The notes: generated from the letters alone by a model not told the origin. 41,589 nucleotides of DNA from an uncultured Actinomycetes bacterium (GCA_903873775.1 CAIQPR010000034.1:1-41589), one strand, 5' to 3'. Positions 32,564-41,439 are shown, counted from the first letter of the stretch. Made by a program: numbers and translations.

Positions 32564-33646
32564 CTAGAGAATGGTCGAGAGCGAACCGATGGGCATACCC
32601 AAGGTGTCCAACATCTCTCGGTCCTCGTCGGGGGTGCGCCCCAGCGTGGTCAGATAGTTACCAACAATCAGGGCGTTAATGCCCGCCGTCATGCCCATGT
32701 CCTGGAGGTCACGCAGTGTCACCTCGCGACCGCCGGCGTAGCGCAGGATCACCGACGGCAGACCAATACGAAAGAGGGCGATCCAGCGCAGGGCCTCGAG
32801 GGGCTCGACGAGGGGCAGGTGCGCAAAAGGCGTGCCCGGTCGAGGGTTGAGGAAGTTCATCGGCACTTCGCTCGGTGCCAGATCGCGCAAGGTCTCCAAG
32901 AGCTCGAGCCGCTGTTCATCGCTCTCACCCATGCCGAGCAGGACGCCGCAGCACAATTCCATGTTGTGTTCTTGCACCAATCGGCACGTTTCGAGGCGCT
33001 CGTCGTAGGTGTGCGTCGTGACGACCGACGGAAAATAGCTGCGCGAGGTCTCAAGATTGTGGTTGTAGCGGTGCACGCCGGCTGCCGCTAAGGCCGCCGC
33101 TTGTGCGGCGCTCAAGATACCGGCGGAGACGGCAATCTGAAGCCCGGTGGCTGCGGCCAGTCGCGGCACCAGATCGGTGAGGCGATCCATCGTGCGCTGG
33201 TCGGGTCCGCGCACGGCGAGGACGATGCAGAATTCCGTCGCACCGGTCGCTTGCGTCTCTTCGGCCGCGCGCAGCAACGTGTCGTAGTCGAGGAACGGTG
33301 TTGCCTTGACGTCCGTGGGGAACTGCGACGACTGCGAGCAAAAATGGCAGTCTTCCGGACAACCGCCCGTCTTGGCGGAGACGATTCCTTCGATTTCGAC
33401 CGTGTCGCCGGCGTAGCGACGACGGACCTCGTGCGCGAGTTCCGTGAGCGCCGGCGTGGCGTGGGCGCCGAGATGGACGAGCGCCGCCAATTCGCGTGCG
33501 TCGAGTCCTCGGCCCTCGTCGAGGAGGGCGTGTCGCGCGCGGGCGATGACGTCACTCTCTTCCTTCGATAGCTCGACGGGTGACACGGTCACCCGTTGGC
33601 GCAGAGTGACGGGGGACGACTCGGGGGTCGTGACATCAGTTGACAT
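32564..33646 (-). CDS. bioB: Biotin synthase
   Basis: A 360-residue radical SAM enzyme converting dethiobiotin to biotin. The SAM cluster motif CPEDCHFC has Cys96, Cys100 and Cys103; GGCPEDCHFCSQSSQF is characteristic, and YNHNLETS and MNFLNPRPGTP are BioB-specific. The first about 60 residues are an N-terminal extension compared with E. coli BioB. ATG 33646 follows TACCCT by 6 nt. No other bio genes are in the window. Confidence 0.97.
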   Translation of the reverse strand: MSTDVTTPESSPVTLRQRVTVSPVELSKEESDVIARARHALLDEGRGLDARELAALVHLGAHATPALTELAHEVRRRYAGDTVEIEGIVSAKTGGCPEDCHFCSQSSQFPTDVKATPFLDYDTLLRAAEETQATGATEFCIVLAVRGPDQRTMDRLTDLVPRLAAATGLQIAVSAGILSAAQAAALAAAGVHRYNHNLETSRSYFPSVVTTHTYDERLETCRLVQEHNMELCCGVLLGMGESDEQRLELLETLRDLAPSEVPMNFLNPRPGTPFAHLPLVEPLEALRWIALFRIGLPSVILRYAGGREVTLRDLQDMGMTAGINALIVGNYLTTLGRTPDEDREMLDTLGMPIGSLSTIL

Positions 33647-33658
33647 ACGACGAGGGTA
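33647..33658 (-). promoter_or_regulatory. Probable leaderless -10 box of bioB
   Basis: TACCCT on the minus strand (33658-33653), 6 nt, ATG at 33646. Confidence 0.45.
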
Positions 33659-33734
33659 TCTCCCACGCCGACGTGTTCACGCAGGCGTCGATGTCACCAC
33701 CGCGCCAGCGCAGCCTCTCGCGGGTGGCGCAGCG

Positions 33735-34379
33735 TTAACGACGCCAGAACAACAGGTGCGTGACACCACTCGGCGACGGCACCACGTCGAGATGGAATCG
33801 ATCGAGAAGATCATCAGGCGTCGTCCACAGGCGCTCCCCTCGTCCGAGCTCAACGGGGGCGACCGACACGTGCAGAGTGTCCACGAGGTCCGCATCCAGG
33901 AACTCACGAATCGTCGCCACGCCGCCCCCGAGTCGCACGTCGAGTCCATTGGCGGCTTCTTTCGCGACGCGAAGAGCTTCCTCGGGTGTCGCGGTCAAGA
34001 AGTGAAAGGTCGTATCGGACAAGGTGATCGACGGATGCTCGTAGTGAGTGAGAACGAAGACGGGCGTGCGGAAGGGAGGTTCGTCGCCCCACCATCCCTG
34101 CCACTCCTCGTTCTCCCAGGGTCCCCGCAGGGGGCCGAACTTGTTGCGACCCATGATCTCGGCCCCAATGCCCCGCGTCATGTCGCGGGTGAAGTAGTTG
34201 TCAAGACCTCGCGTGCCACCCGGTGTGTCACGGTTCACCCAGTCGGCCGTGCCGAAGGCCCAGCCCAGCAAGTCCACGGGGCTGGCGTGCCCGAACGGGG
34301 TTTCGAGACTCTGACCCTCACCCGAACCGAAGCCATCCGCAGACACACCGAAGCACTGCACTCTCAAGAGTTGCGACAC
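33735..34379 (-). CDS. RibD C-terminal / dihydrofolate-reductase-like protein
   Basis: A 214-residue reductase-fold protein. GVSADGFGSGEGQ at the N-terminus, IMGRNKFG in the middle and the NADPH-site RLGGGVATIREFLDADLVDTLHVS are typical of YyaP/RibD_C proteins, stand-alone reductases of unknown substrate. I place the start at GTG 34379 because AAGGAGG lies 5 nt upstream; the longer in-frame start would read through it. Confidence 0.85.
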   Translation of the reverse strand: MSQLLRVQCFGVSADGFGSGEGQSLETPFGHASPVDLLGWAFGTADWVNRDTPGGTRGLDNYFTRDMTRGIGAEIMGRNKFGPLRGPWENEEWQGWWGDEPPFRTPVFVLTHYEHPSITLSDTTFHFLTATPEEALRVAKEAANGLDVRLGGGVATIREFLDADLVDTLHVSVAPVELGRGERLWTTPDDLLDRFHLDVVPSPSGVTHLLFWRR

Positions 34380-34435
34380 GATGACCTCCTTCAGTGGAGC
34401 CACCGCCCCGCGAAGGACTCTAGGTCTGACGCCGC

Positions 34436-35368
34436 TTAGGCGTCGACGAGTTGACAGGCCTCCGCGAGATCACTCAGATGACCAAGGTCATCGAGATCCA
34501 GCACTTGGAGATAGAGACGCGCGGCGCCCGCAGTACGCCAGAGAACTAATCGTTCGGCGACCTCCTGCGGTGTGCCGCACGCACCCGCGCGTCGTAGCGC
34601 GGCTTCGTCCCACCCGGCCCGCTCGACGCGGCGAGAAATCTCCTCTGGCGTGCGACCACAGACCACCGTGAGAGCGGAGCTCTTGATCAAGGTCTGGGGG
34701 TCACGACCACTCTGCGTGCACGCGGCGTTCACTCTCTCGAACGCGATCTGCGCCGCCTCCGGTGGGGCGAACGGCGTATTGAACTCTGCGGCGAACCGCG
34801 CGGCGAGCGCGGGCGTTCGGGAAGGTCCCATGCCCCCCACAATGATCGGCACGCCGGGTTGTTGAATGGTCTTTGGGAGGGCGGGCGAATTCTCCAGCTG
34901 ATAGTGGCGACCCGCGAAGCTGTAGGTCTCTCCCACGGGTGTCCGCCAGAGGCCGTCGAGAATCGTGAGCTGCTCCTCGAGTCGATCGAAGCGCTCGCCG
35001 AGGGCGGGGAAGGGAATGCCGTAGGCGGTGTGCTCGACCGTGTACCAACCGGCACCGAGACCAATTTCGACGCGGCCGCCGCTCATCTCGTCGACTTGCG
35101 CCACCGCGATGGCGAGCGGTCCGGGCAGCCGGAAGGTCGCGGAGGTGACCAACGTACCGAGCCGCAGGCGAGTGGTGTCGCGCGCCCACCCGGCCAGAGT
35201 CACCCACGCGTCGGTCGGACCCGGCAACCCGGACGCTGATCCCATTGCGACGTAGTGATCAGACCGGAACAGTGCGTCAAAGCCGGTGTCGTCCACTTCC
35301 TTCGCGAAGGAGGCGAGTTGGCTGTAGGACGCGCCTTGTTGGGGCTCTACGAAAATCCGAAACGACAT
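34436..35368 (-). CDS. F420-type LLM-class oxidoreductase
   Basis: A 310-residue luciferase-like TIM-barrel enzyme resembling the actinobacterial F420-dependent branch: an N-terminal FRIFVEPQQGASY, SGGRVEIGLGAGWYTVEHTAYGIPFP, and PIIVGGMGPSRTPALAARFAAEFN. The cofactor and substrate are inferred from family likeness. AAAGGGA precedes ATG 35368, and a separate promoter is visible upstream, so it is transcribed with a leader. Confidence 0.87.
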   Translation of the reverse strand: MSFRIFVEPQQGASYSQLASFAKEVDDTGFDALFRSDHYVAMGSASGLPGPTDAWVTLAGWARDTTRLRLGTLVTSATFRLPGPLAIAVAQVDEMSGGRVEIGLGAGWYTVEHTAYGIPFPALGERFDRLEEQLTILDGLWRTPVGETYSFAGRHYQLENSPALPKTIQQPGVPIIVGGMGPSRTPALAARFAAEFNTPFAPPEAAQIAFERVNAACTQSGRDPQTLIKSSALTVVCGRTPEEISRRVERAGWDEAALRRAGACGTPQEVAERLVLWRTAGAARLYLQVLDLDDLGHLSDLAEACQLVDA

Positions 35369-35382
35369 CTGATATTTCCCTT

Positions 35383-35411
35383 TGCCTAGTAACGACGAGC
35401 GCCTCGATCAA
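35383..35411 (-). promoter_or_regulatory. Promoter of the F420-type LLM gene
   Basis: Minus strand TTGATC (35411-35406), 17-nt spacer, TAGGCA (35388-35383), 14 nt before ATG 35368. Confidence 0.5.
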
Positions 35412-35437
35412 CGTACCGCGCGAGAGGCGACCCCGCC

Positions 35438-36256
35438 CTACGAACCGCTCTCGGGTGCCGGCGGTCGCAGTGCCGACATCGGTAATAACAGGTGCTCTTG
35501 GTACACCGTGGCGCCGAGTCGTCCGTCGCGGCTACGCAGAGAGCCGTGGTAAGTGCCGCGCGCTGACCACGCCTTCACCGGGACGAGATCGAGCAGCACC
35601 CACTCGTCCGCACGGATGGGCTCTTGGAACCACATCGCGTGGTCGATGCTCGGTCCTCCTCGACCGGAGAGTCCCGCGTCAACCTGACCAAACCCCGAAC
35701 CGAGGTCCGAAAGAAACACGAGGGCGCCGGCGTTCATGAGTGGGTCATCCGGGAGTGGATCCTTCGTCTTCACCCACATGCAATCGGGAAACCGGCCGGA
35801 CTCGAGGTCGAAGGGCGTCACGTCCATCACGTCGATGATGGTGTTCCAGCCGTGGGACCCGGGGTCGACAACAGGTTCCGGCACCTCTCGACGAGGGGCG
35901 GCGTCGAAGGACGGCTCCTCTCTCTCGTCGTGGAAGGACGCGACCATCGAGAAGATGACCTGCCCGTCTTGTAGGGCATTGACGTGTCGCGCTGAAAAAC
36001 TACGCCCGTCGCGATCTCGATCGACTTCCATCACCACGGGGAGATCGGCCGATCCGGGGCGCAGGAAATATCCGTGCAGTGAGTGCGGCATGCGTCCCTC
36101 GGGCACCGTCGCTGCGGCGGCCATGAGGCATTGGGCGGCGACTTGACCCCCATAGAGGGCGCGGCGGGGACTGGCGGGTCCATTTTGAGCACGAAAAATG
36201 CTCGCGTCCACGCGTTCGAGGGTCAGTAGCTCTTCAACGCTGGAACAGACGTACAT
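35438..36256 (-). CDS. tesB: Acyl-CoA thioesterase II (TesB-like)
   Basis: A 272-residue double hot-dog thioesterase that hydrolyses acyl-CoA. First hot dog: GGQVAAQCLMAAAATVP and HSLHGYFLRPG; second: SIDHAMWFQEP, which holds the active-site Asp, and SARGTYHGSLRSRDG. ATG 36256 has GGAGG five nt upstream, so I exclude the six-codon longer start. Its substrate chain length is unknown. Confidence 0.92.
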   Translation of the reverse strand: MYVCSSVEELLTLERVDASIFRAQNGPASPRRALYGGQVAAQCLMAAAATVPEGRMPHSLHGYFLRPGSADLPVVMEVDRDRDGRSFSARHVNALQDGQVIFSMVASFHDEREEPSFDAAPRREVPEPVVDPGSHGWNTIIDVMDVTPFDLESGRFPDCMWVKTKDPLPDDPLMNAGALVFLSDLGSGFGQVDAGLSGRGGPSIDHAMWFQEPIRADEWVLLDLVPVKAWSARGTYHGSLRSRDGRLGATVYQEHLLLPMSALRPPAPESGS

Positions 36257-36356
36257 GATTTCCTCCGACGACACGTCAGTGTACGACTGCCACTCTCGCG
36301 ACCCCGGTCTGGTCGACCGGCGTTACGTCCAGAGCTAGGTCATTCACACTTTCGGC

Positions 36357-39300
36357 CTAGCCGCAGACATTGACGTACCGCACGGTGGCCACATACTGAC
36401 TCCATCGCGCTGCACCCACAGAGCCATCAATATCCGCACACACCAAAGCGCGAGCACTGGCGGCACTACTCCACAAGAACCCGCTCCACCGACGCACGTG
36501 ACCGTCGCTATATGCCGCGACGAGAGCTCGACCGTCACCGGTGAAACTCAGCGCATCAATGCTGCTCGCGTCTCCCGAAAGTGACGACCCGAGCTGCGTC
36601 CCGGTTGTGGCATCAAGAAGGACCAGGTCTCCGTCGGTCGCACCCACTGCGACGTTCTTTCCGGAGGGCGACACGGCGATGGCCGACGCGACGTGGGCGC
36701 TCGGTGCTCGAAGAAAGATCGAGCGTCCCGCGCGATACATCCACTCCTGCACCTCTCCATTACTGACACCCACCACGAGAGCATCGGACTGCGGGGAGTA
36801 GGCGATCGTCGACACTCTGGTTCCACTGGGCGTGGGTAACCACGCGAGCGGCGCCCGCGTGGTGGAGGAGAACACTTCTGTTCCTTCCTCGTAGCCCACG
36901 GCGAAGGTCCGTCCGTTCGGACTGAACGCAACCGAGACCACCGCGTTCAAGCCAGCAGGAAACGCACGAGGTGCCGCGACCAGATGGGCCGCGGGAGTTG
37001 CTCCACGTAGGGACCACAGTTCGACCGCCGAACCGAATCCGTTGGCGTTGTACCCCGCCACGTCATCCGGGTTGGCGGTCGAAGAGGAATAGCCCGCGAG
37101 AAGCGAAGAACCCGAGGGACTGAAGACGAGCGACGAGACGCGAGACTCTCCGTCGATCGGGATCGTGGGATTGGACAAGACCACAGGGGCTGACGAGTGC
37201 TCGTAGAGATCAATGGCGCCGTAGCAATTCAGCGCGAAGACACTCGCCGACGTCCCAACGGCCACGGGACCGCAGAACACCCGAGGCGTCTGCTGTGGTT
37301 GCGAGATGAGAACACGCGCCGACGCCGGTACGCGGGAGAGATCCCACAGCGTCGTCGGACCCGTCGACTCTCCGTTGGTCACCACCTGGCGGGCACCGGC
37401 GCTGAACGCAGCGTCGAACGTGGCCGGCGCGCCCGGTATCCGAGATTGGTCATTGACACCCTCGTCTCGGTCCAGGGAGACGCGTGACGGATCACCCCAA
37501 ATCTGCACCACACCTCCCGAAGGTGACACCAACTCGTCGTGTCCGGTGGACGTGGTCCACCCCGAGAGGCTCGAGAGAGTGCCCTGCCCGCTCTGCGTGA
37601 CAGTTGCGACACACGTGGCGGCCGGCTGGATAAGAGAACACTCGCGCACCGTGCCGTCGCTAAAGCCGACCACCACCTGCGATCCGGAAGTGGTGAAGAA
37701 CACGGATGCACGCGTGGCCACACCCGATGGATCCGTCACTGTCGTGAGCGGGTCGACCGCGGTGTTGTGAGAGGTCACCGAGGCCCCGACGGGATAAATC
37801 GTCACTCCCTGCGCCGTCACGTTGGCGGCGAAGTGCCCGTTCGGACTGAAGACGACGCTGTTCGGAAAGACGAGCATCCCTGATGTCAGGTACTCGTAGA
37901 ACACTGGCGAGGCCTTCGGTCGAATCGGCCAACTCGTCACCGAGATTCTGCCGTCGCCGACCAACAACTGTTCTTTGCCGGCGACAGTCGTGAATCCCAC
38001 GGTCCACGCAAAAGTTCCGTCATCGAAAGCGAGGGGAGGTTCTGCCACGTGCTGGGATCCTCTGAAGCGAAAAACGTAGGCGTGCGTTCCGCGATCCCCC
38101 ACTGCGAGATACGTGTCGGATGACGAGAACGCGAGCGACGTGATCTCTTCGTTGGTGACACGCGTCGTCGTGAGAAGGCGTCCACCCGGCACCAAATAGA
38201 GATCCAGGACACCCGTGGTGGTGCCCACCGCGAGAACACTGTGCGCGTGATTGAACGTCATCGCCGAGACGGGTGCTGTCGACCCGGGCGGACGAAGAAG
38301 CTTTTCTGTCCCGAATCCCGCGTCCGTCCAAAGATCGAGTGTGCCGTTCGCATTGGCGGCGACGATCGCGTCTCCATTCGCGTCTGTCGCCAGCGACGTC
38401 ACGGTTGACGTATCGCCCTCAAGCTCGCTCGTAAGTCCCGTGCTCGACGCCGACTCGAGTGCGGTCATGAGCGCACTCGACGAAGCACTGCCGGGCCGCA
38501 ACTCCGTGGCGCGAAGACCAGCCACTAACGCCACGTCGAGGGCCGATGTTGACTGCTGGGTTGCAACCGTCCCGAGGACCGATGCGTCATATCCTTCCGC
38601 AGAGACCGCAGCCTCGCTGCGTTCGAGCGCGGCAATCCGTTGACTCGCGAGAGCGCGTGCCCGTTGCGTGGTGGCCTCCGCACTCGCGCGCGCGGCCGCC
38701 AACGCGGCCTCTTCGCGCAAGTGTGCGTTGACCTCGGCGATGTGCGACTCCTTGAGGGCCACGGCTTCGTTGTGTCGTGCAGCCTTTTCGGCGACTTGGG
38801 CGTCGTGGCGCTGGACTTCTGCCAGTGCGCCCAGCACGAGGGACAGCACCAGCGAAAAAAGAATGGCCAAGAAAGCCACCCGCGTGCGTCGCGAGGCCGC
38901 CTTACGACTCTCGGCCACAAAGCGATGCTGCGACACCGTCGGCAATGGTTCGGTCGCGGCGTGTGCGGCGAGTAACGCCTCGGCGTCACGAAGATCATGC
39001 CCTCGCAGGAGCAGACTCTTGTCTTCGTCGCGCTCCATCCACGTCGCCGCGAGAACCAGGAGTCGCGTGTGCGCTCTCGTCCATTCGAGGTCAGTGGTGA
39101 GAGCGCTATGAATCTTGTTGATCGCGTCGGGCTTATGTTCCTCGTCGACGCACCAGATCCAGTTCAGATGACGGAGGGCCAGCGCCGCGCCGGCCGTGCT
39201 GACGCGCTCACAGGCGACGGGCACTATTCGTTTGTTCGACGCGACGGCCTTATCGAGTTCCTTTGAGCAGTAGGCGGAGGCCAGCGAACTCTCCGAGATG

Positions 39301-39479
39301 ACGAACAACAAACTGTCGGCGGCGTCAATGTTGGAGTAGATGTCGCGTTCCCACTCCGACGCGGGAGGGATGTCGGCCCAGTCAACCCACGGAGTTAGCC
39401 CAACGTCCGTCAACTCGCCGTGAAGCCACTGAACGAATTCCGCGTTCTGACGGGAATAGGAAATGAAGACGTCGCTCAC
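36357..39479 (-). CDS. TIR-transmembrane-WD40 repeat protein (candidate defence/conflict effector)
   Basis: A 1040-residue protein. The TIR domain (about 1-130) begins VFISYSRQNAEF and keeps the candidate NADase Glu74 in SSLASAYCSKELDKAV. Residues 150-200 hold DKSLLLRGHDLRDAEALL and a basic stretch, a linker I associate with bacterial TIR/WD40 proteins. One transmembrane helix (201-220) is followed by a coiled coil (about 221-290), then about 700 residues of WD40-like blades with repeated VxSLxFSPxGxxLxVG patterns. There is no STAND ATPase between them. GTG 39479 starts 4 bp after the SLATT gene. TIR faces the cytoplasm if the helix is a simple anchor, which would put the WD40 sensor outside; the reverse would need a second helix. 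Bacterial TIRs cleave NAD or make NAD-derived signals; that activity here is inferred. Confidence 0.88.
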   Translation of the reverse strand: MSDVFISYSRQNAEFVQWLHGELTDVGLTPWVDWADIPPASEWERDIYSNIDAADSLLFVISESSLASAYCSKELDKAVASNKRIVPVACERVSTAGAALALRHLNWIWCVDEEHKPDAINKIHSALTTDLEWTRAHTRLLVLAATWMERDEDKSLLLRGHDLRDAEALLAAHAATEPLPTVSQHRFVAESRKAASRRTRVAFLAILFSLVLSLVLGALAEVQRHDAQVAEKAARHNEAVALKESHIAEVNAHLREEAALAAARASAEATTQRARALASQRIAALERSEAAVSAEGYDASVLGTVATQQSTSALDVALVAGLRATELRPGSASSSALMTALESASSTGLTSELEGDTSTVTSLATDANGDAIVAANANGTLDLWTDAGFGTEKLLRPPGSTAPVSAMTFNHAHSVLAVGTTTGVLDLYLVPGGRLLTTTRVTNEEITSLAFSSSDTYLAVGDRGTHAYVFRFRGSQHVAEPPLAFDDGTFAWTVGFTTVAGKEQLLVGDGRISVTSWPIRPKASPVFYEYLTSGMLVFPNSVVFSPNGHFAANVTAQGVTIYPVGASVTSHNTAVDPLTTVTDPSGVATRASVFFTTSGSQVVVGFSDGTVRECSLIQPAATCVATVTQSGQGTLSSLSGWTTSTGHDELVSPSGGVVQIWGDPSRVSLDRDEGVNDQSRIPGAPATFDAAFSAGARQVVTNGESTGPTTLWDLSRVPASARVLISQPQQTPRVFCGPVAVGTSASVFALNCYGAIDLYEHSSAPVVLSNPTIPIDGESRVSSLVFSPSGSSLLAGYSSSTANPDDVAGYNANGFGSAVELWSLRGATPAAHLVAAPRAFPAGLNAVVSVAFSPNGRTFAVGYEEGTEVFSSTTRAPLAWLPTPSGTRVSTIAYSPQSDALVVGVSNGEVQEWMYRAGRSIFLRAPSAHVASAIAVSPSGKNVAVGATDGDLVLLDATTGTQLGSSLSGDASSIDALSFTGDGRALVAAYSDGHVRRWSGFLWSSAASARALVCADIDGSVGAARWSQYVATVRYVNVCG

Positions 39480-39483
39480 GGGC

Positions 39484-40065
39484 TCACCCCTTATGGGGAG
39501 GCGCGCTTGCTGGTGCCGATGGTGAGGTTGGCGCCGAGGACTCCGTCTTGTTCTGGTCGCGCATGACGCTCGTGAGGTAGTCCTCCACGTCTTCGGAGAT
39601 CAGAGCTTCAACTGTGACGCTGAAATGATGAAAGGCGCTCTGGTGCGAGTGGAAATGCTGATAGCTCCCGGTGAGCTCGAGAAATTGCCACCCTTGACTC
39701 TTCAAGAGTTCCGACGTGCGCCGGTACTGCTTCCAGCGACCCCCGTAGTTGAAGAACGACTCCACGGCGATGGAAATGGATCCGATCAAACTGATCGAGA
39801 ACGTCAACCACGCGAGAAGAGTCGCGGCCGCCGCGTGGTGCGTATTCAGAAGAACCAGAGCGGGCACAATCAGTCCCGCAATGATGCCCACCAGTCGAAA
39901 TCGGTAGAAGCGAAGTTGATCCTTTCGTGCTTTGGCGGCGAACCAATTCATTTGTCCGAGCCACCGCACGCGGAGATAGGTCTTCTTTTGGTCGTCGAGG
40001 TCGAGACCGTTAACGAGCGCCGCGAGTTCTTCGTGCGATCCGTTCGCCGATTGAGAACCAACCAT
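39484..40065 (-). CDS. SLATT-domain (DUF4231) two-helix membrane protein
   Basis: A 193-residue protein with two adjacent membrane helices (about 58-77 and 82-105), then the conserved cytoplasmic segment YGGRWKQYRRTSELLKSQGW typical of DUF4231/SLATT, and a Pro/Ser-rich tail. SLATT proteins are predicted pore-forming effectors in bacterial conflict systems, often paired with nucleotide-signal producers or TIR proteins. ATG 40065 is preferred over GTG 40071 because GGGAGGG lies 5 nt before the ATG. Direct coupling to the TIR-WD40 gene (4-bp gap) suggests one functional unit. Confidence 0.83.
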   Translation of the reverse strand: MVGSQSANGSHEELAALVNGLDLDDQKKTYLRVRWLGQMNWFAAKARKDQLRFYRFRLVGIIAGLIVPALVLLNTHHAAAATLLAWLTFSISLIGSISIAVESFFNYGGRWKQYRRTSELLKSQGWQFLELTGSYQHFHSHQSAFHHFSVTVEALISEDVEDYLTSVMRDQNKTESSAPTSPSAPASAPPHKG

Positions 40066-40082
40066 GGCCACCCTCCCCCGTT

Positions 40083-40097
40083 CAGTCCTCAGGACTG
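40083..40097. promoter_or_regulatory. Palindrome CAGTCC-TCA-GGACTG upstream of the SLATT gene
   Basis: A 6-bp inverted repeat with 3-nt centre, 18 nt before ATG 40065. TAGAGT (minus strand, 40109-40104) lies just upstream and could be a -10 box, which would put the palindrome at the transcription start: an operator or a 5'-leader hairpin. Confidence 0.4.
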
Positions 40098-40216
40098 CGT
40101 CTGACTCTAGGCCCGTGCCGCCACCACACGCGCCGCATGCCGATCACCACCACCACCAGGAATGAGTAGAGAGAACGAGAGGAGAACAGGACTGCCGTTC
40201 AGTGATCGGGCTGGCT

Positions 40217-40675
40217 CTAGTTGAATTCCGAACGGACCTTGAAGGCGCTGACGGTAGCGACAATGAAGGCGATCAACGACAAGTACAGCCCGATCGCGGG
40301 CGACACACTCGCAGTGATGGTGGAGGGATTTCCAAATGCGTCCGATGTTGAGACCGTCTGATCGGACGTGGCAGCAATCTGCAAGAAGCCAATCACCGTG
40401 ATCGCGAGAATGGCGATCGTCAGCCCTAACGACCACCCGCGCAGAGTCGGACTGTCGTTGGAGGACTCGAGAGCCGTCACCACAATGGCCGCGATGCCGG
40501 CCAAGAGCGCAATCACGCCCTCCCAGATATTGATGCCGCTACCGGCGCCGCTGATGTTGATCGTGCCGGACACGCTCACCGACCCCCAGGGAAGAAAGAC
40601 GCAGAGCGCGCCAATACTGAGTGCCACGATCTGCGTCATCCACGCAGTGCGTACGTTTTCAAGATCTGACGACAT
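40217..40675 (-). CDS. Four-helix membrane protein of unknown function
   Basis: A 152-residue protein with four hydrophobic helices (about 13-31, 51-69, 81-101 and 127-147) and two exported loops rich in Ser, Thr and Gly. GGGGAGAGAG precedes ATG 40675. I recognise no family. It lies 151 bp upstream of the SLATT gene on the same strand, so it may belong to the TIR-SLATT unit or just be a neighbour; the gap holds a palindrome and a possible promoter. Confidence 0.7.
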   Translation of the reverse strand: MSSDLENVRTAWMTQIVALSIGALCVFLPWGSVSVSGTINISGAGSGINIWEGVIALLAGIAAIVVTALESSNDSPTLRGWSLGLTIAILAITVIGFLQIAATSDQTVSTSDAFGNPSTITASVSPAIGLYLSLIAFIVATVSAFKVRSEFN

Positions 40676-40978
40676 CGCTCTCTCCCCCCAGTCGAGCCGG
40701 CACGACGTGTGTCGTGGCCCTGTGAGAAGGTTGTTTCCGCCTACGGCCTCGCGCGAGGGAGTGAGCGAAGGACAACCCAACACTCCTCGAAACATAGATG
40801 TTGTGTCGGTATCGAGGGCGCATTGTGGGACTGGTCGATCTCGACCGATAGTTCGCCCGCCACGGTCACGGTGAATGACTCGAGTTCTTCAGAAGTGTCG
40901 CCGCAGCACGAAACGAGATTCGTCCTCCGTCGTGTGTCGTCGGTGGCTTCTTCTGTAGGGGAGTGGAAGACTTTCGTT
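40676..40978. other. 303-bp divergent intergenic region
   Basis: Lies between the four-helix membrane protein (minus) and the cupin (plus). Reading frames cross it on both strands, but none has a ribosome site, recognisable motif or protein-like composition. It presumably holds both promoters; I see no clear -35/-10 pair. Confidence 0.5.
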
Positions 40979-41380
40979 ATGGACCAGAAGGCCTTCAATC
41001 TTGCAACCACCTACGTCCACTTGGGCCTCGGAGCACGAGCGCGACAGTTGCCCGATTTCGAGTGGAGCGCCGAGTACCTCGCGACATATGAAGCAGACAC
41101 CGCGTCTGATGGTCCGGAGGGGCGACTCGTGATGATCTCATCTAGTGATGATTCGTGGTCCTCATGGGAGCGTCATCCGCACGGAGAAGAACTCGTTGTG
41201 TTGCTCTCGGGTCGTGCGACTGTTATCCAACAGATCAACGACGCCGAAGAGCGCGTGGACCTCACTGCGGGCCACGCCCTCATCAACCCCGCGGGCGTCT
41301 GGCACACCGCGGACGTCTATGAGCCGAGCACATTTCTTTTCATCACACCGGGTCTCGCTACCGAACACACACCTCGCTAG
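40979..41380 (+). CDS. Small cupin-domain protein
   Basis: A 133-residue single-cupin protein. Cupin motif 1 is in ERHPHGEELVVLLSGRATVI (two His and a Glu as likely metal ligands) and motif 2 in GHALINPAGVWHTADV. It may be a metal-dependent small-molecule enzyme or binding protein; substrate unknown. ATG 40979 is the natural start with GTAGGGGAGTGGAAG upstream; the longer in-frame version adds 90 residues of non-protein-like sequence. Confidence 0.82.
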   Translation: MDQKAFNLATTYVHLGLGARARQLPDFEWSAEYLATYEADTASDGPEGRLVMISSSDDSWSSWERHPHGEELVVLLSGRATVIQQINDAEERVDLTAGHALINPAGVWHTADVYEPSTFLFITPGLATEHTPR

Positions 41381-41439
41381 AGAGTTAGCATCTCGCTGGC
41401 ACCCACCCTGCCGCCAGAGGGTCGAATCGAGGCATCGTC

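Noticed and set aside
36304..36320. CCGGTC/GACCGG hairpin downstream of the TIR-WD40 gene as a terminator
   Set aside because: Only 6 bp of stem and no T-run on the minus strand; may be chance in G+C-rich DNA.
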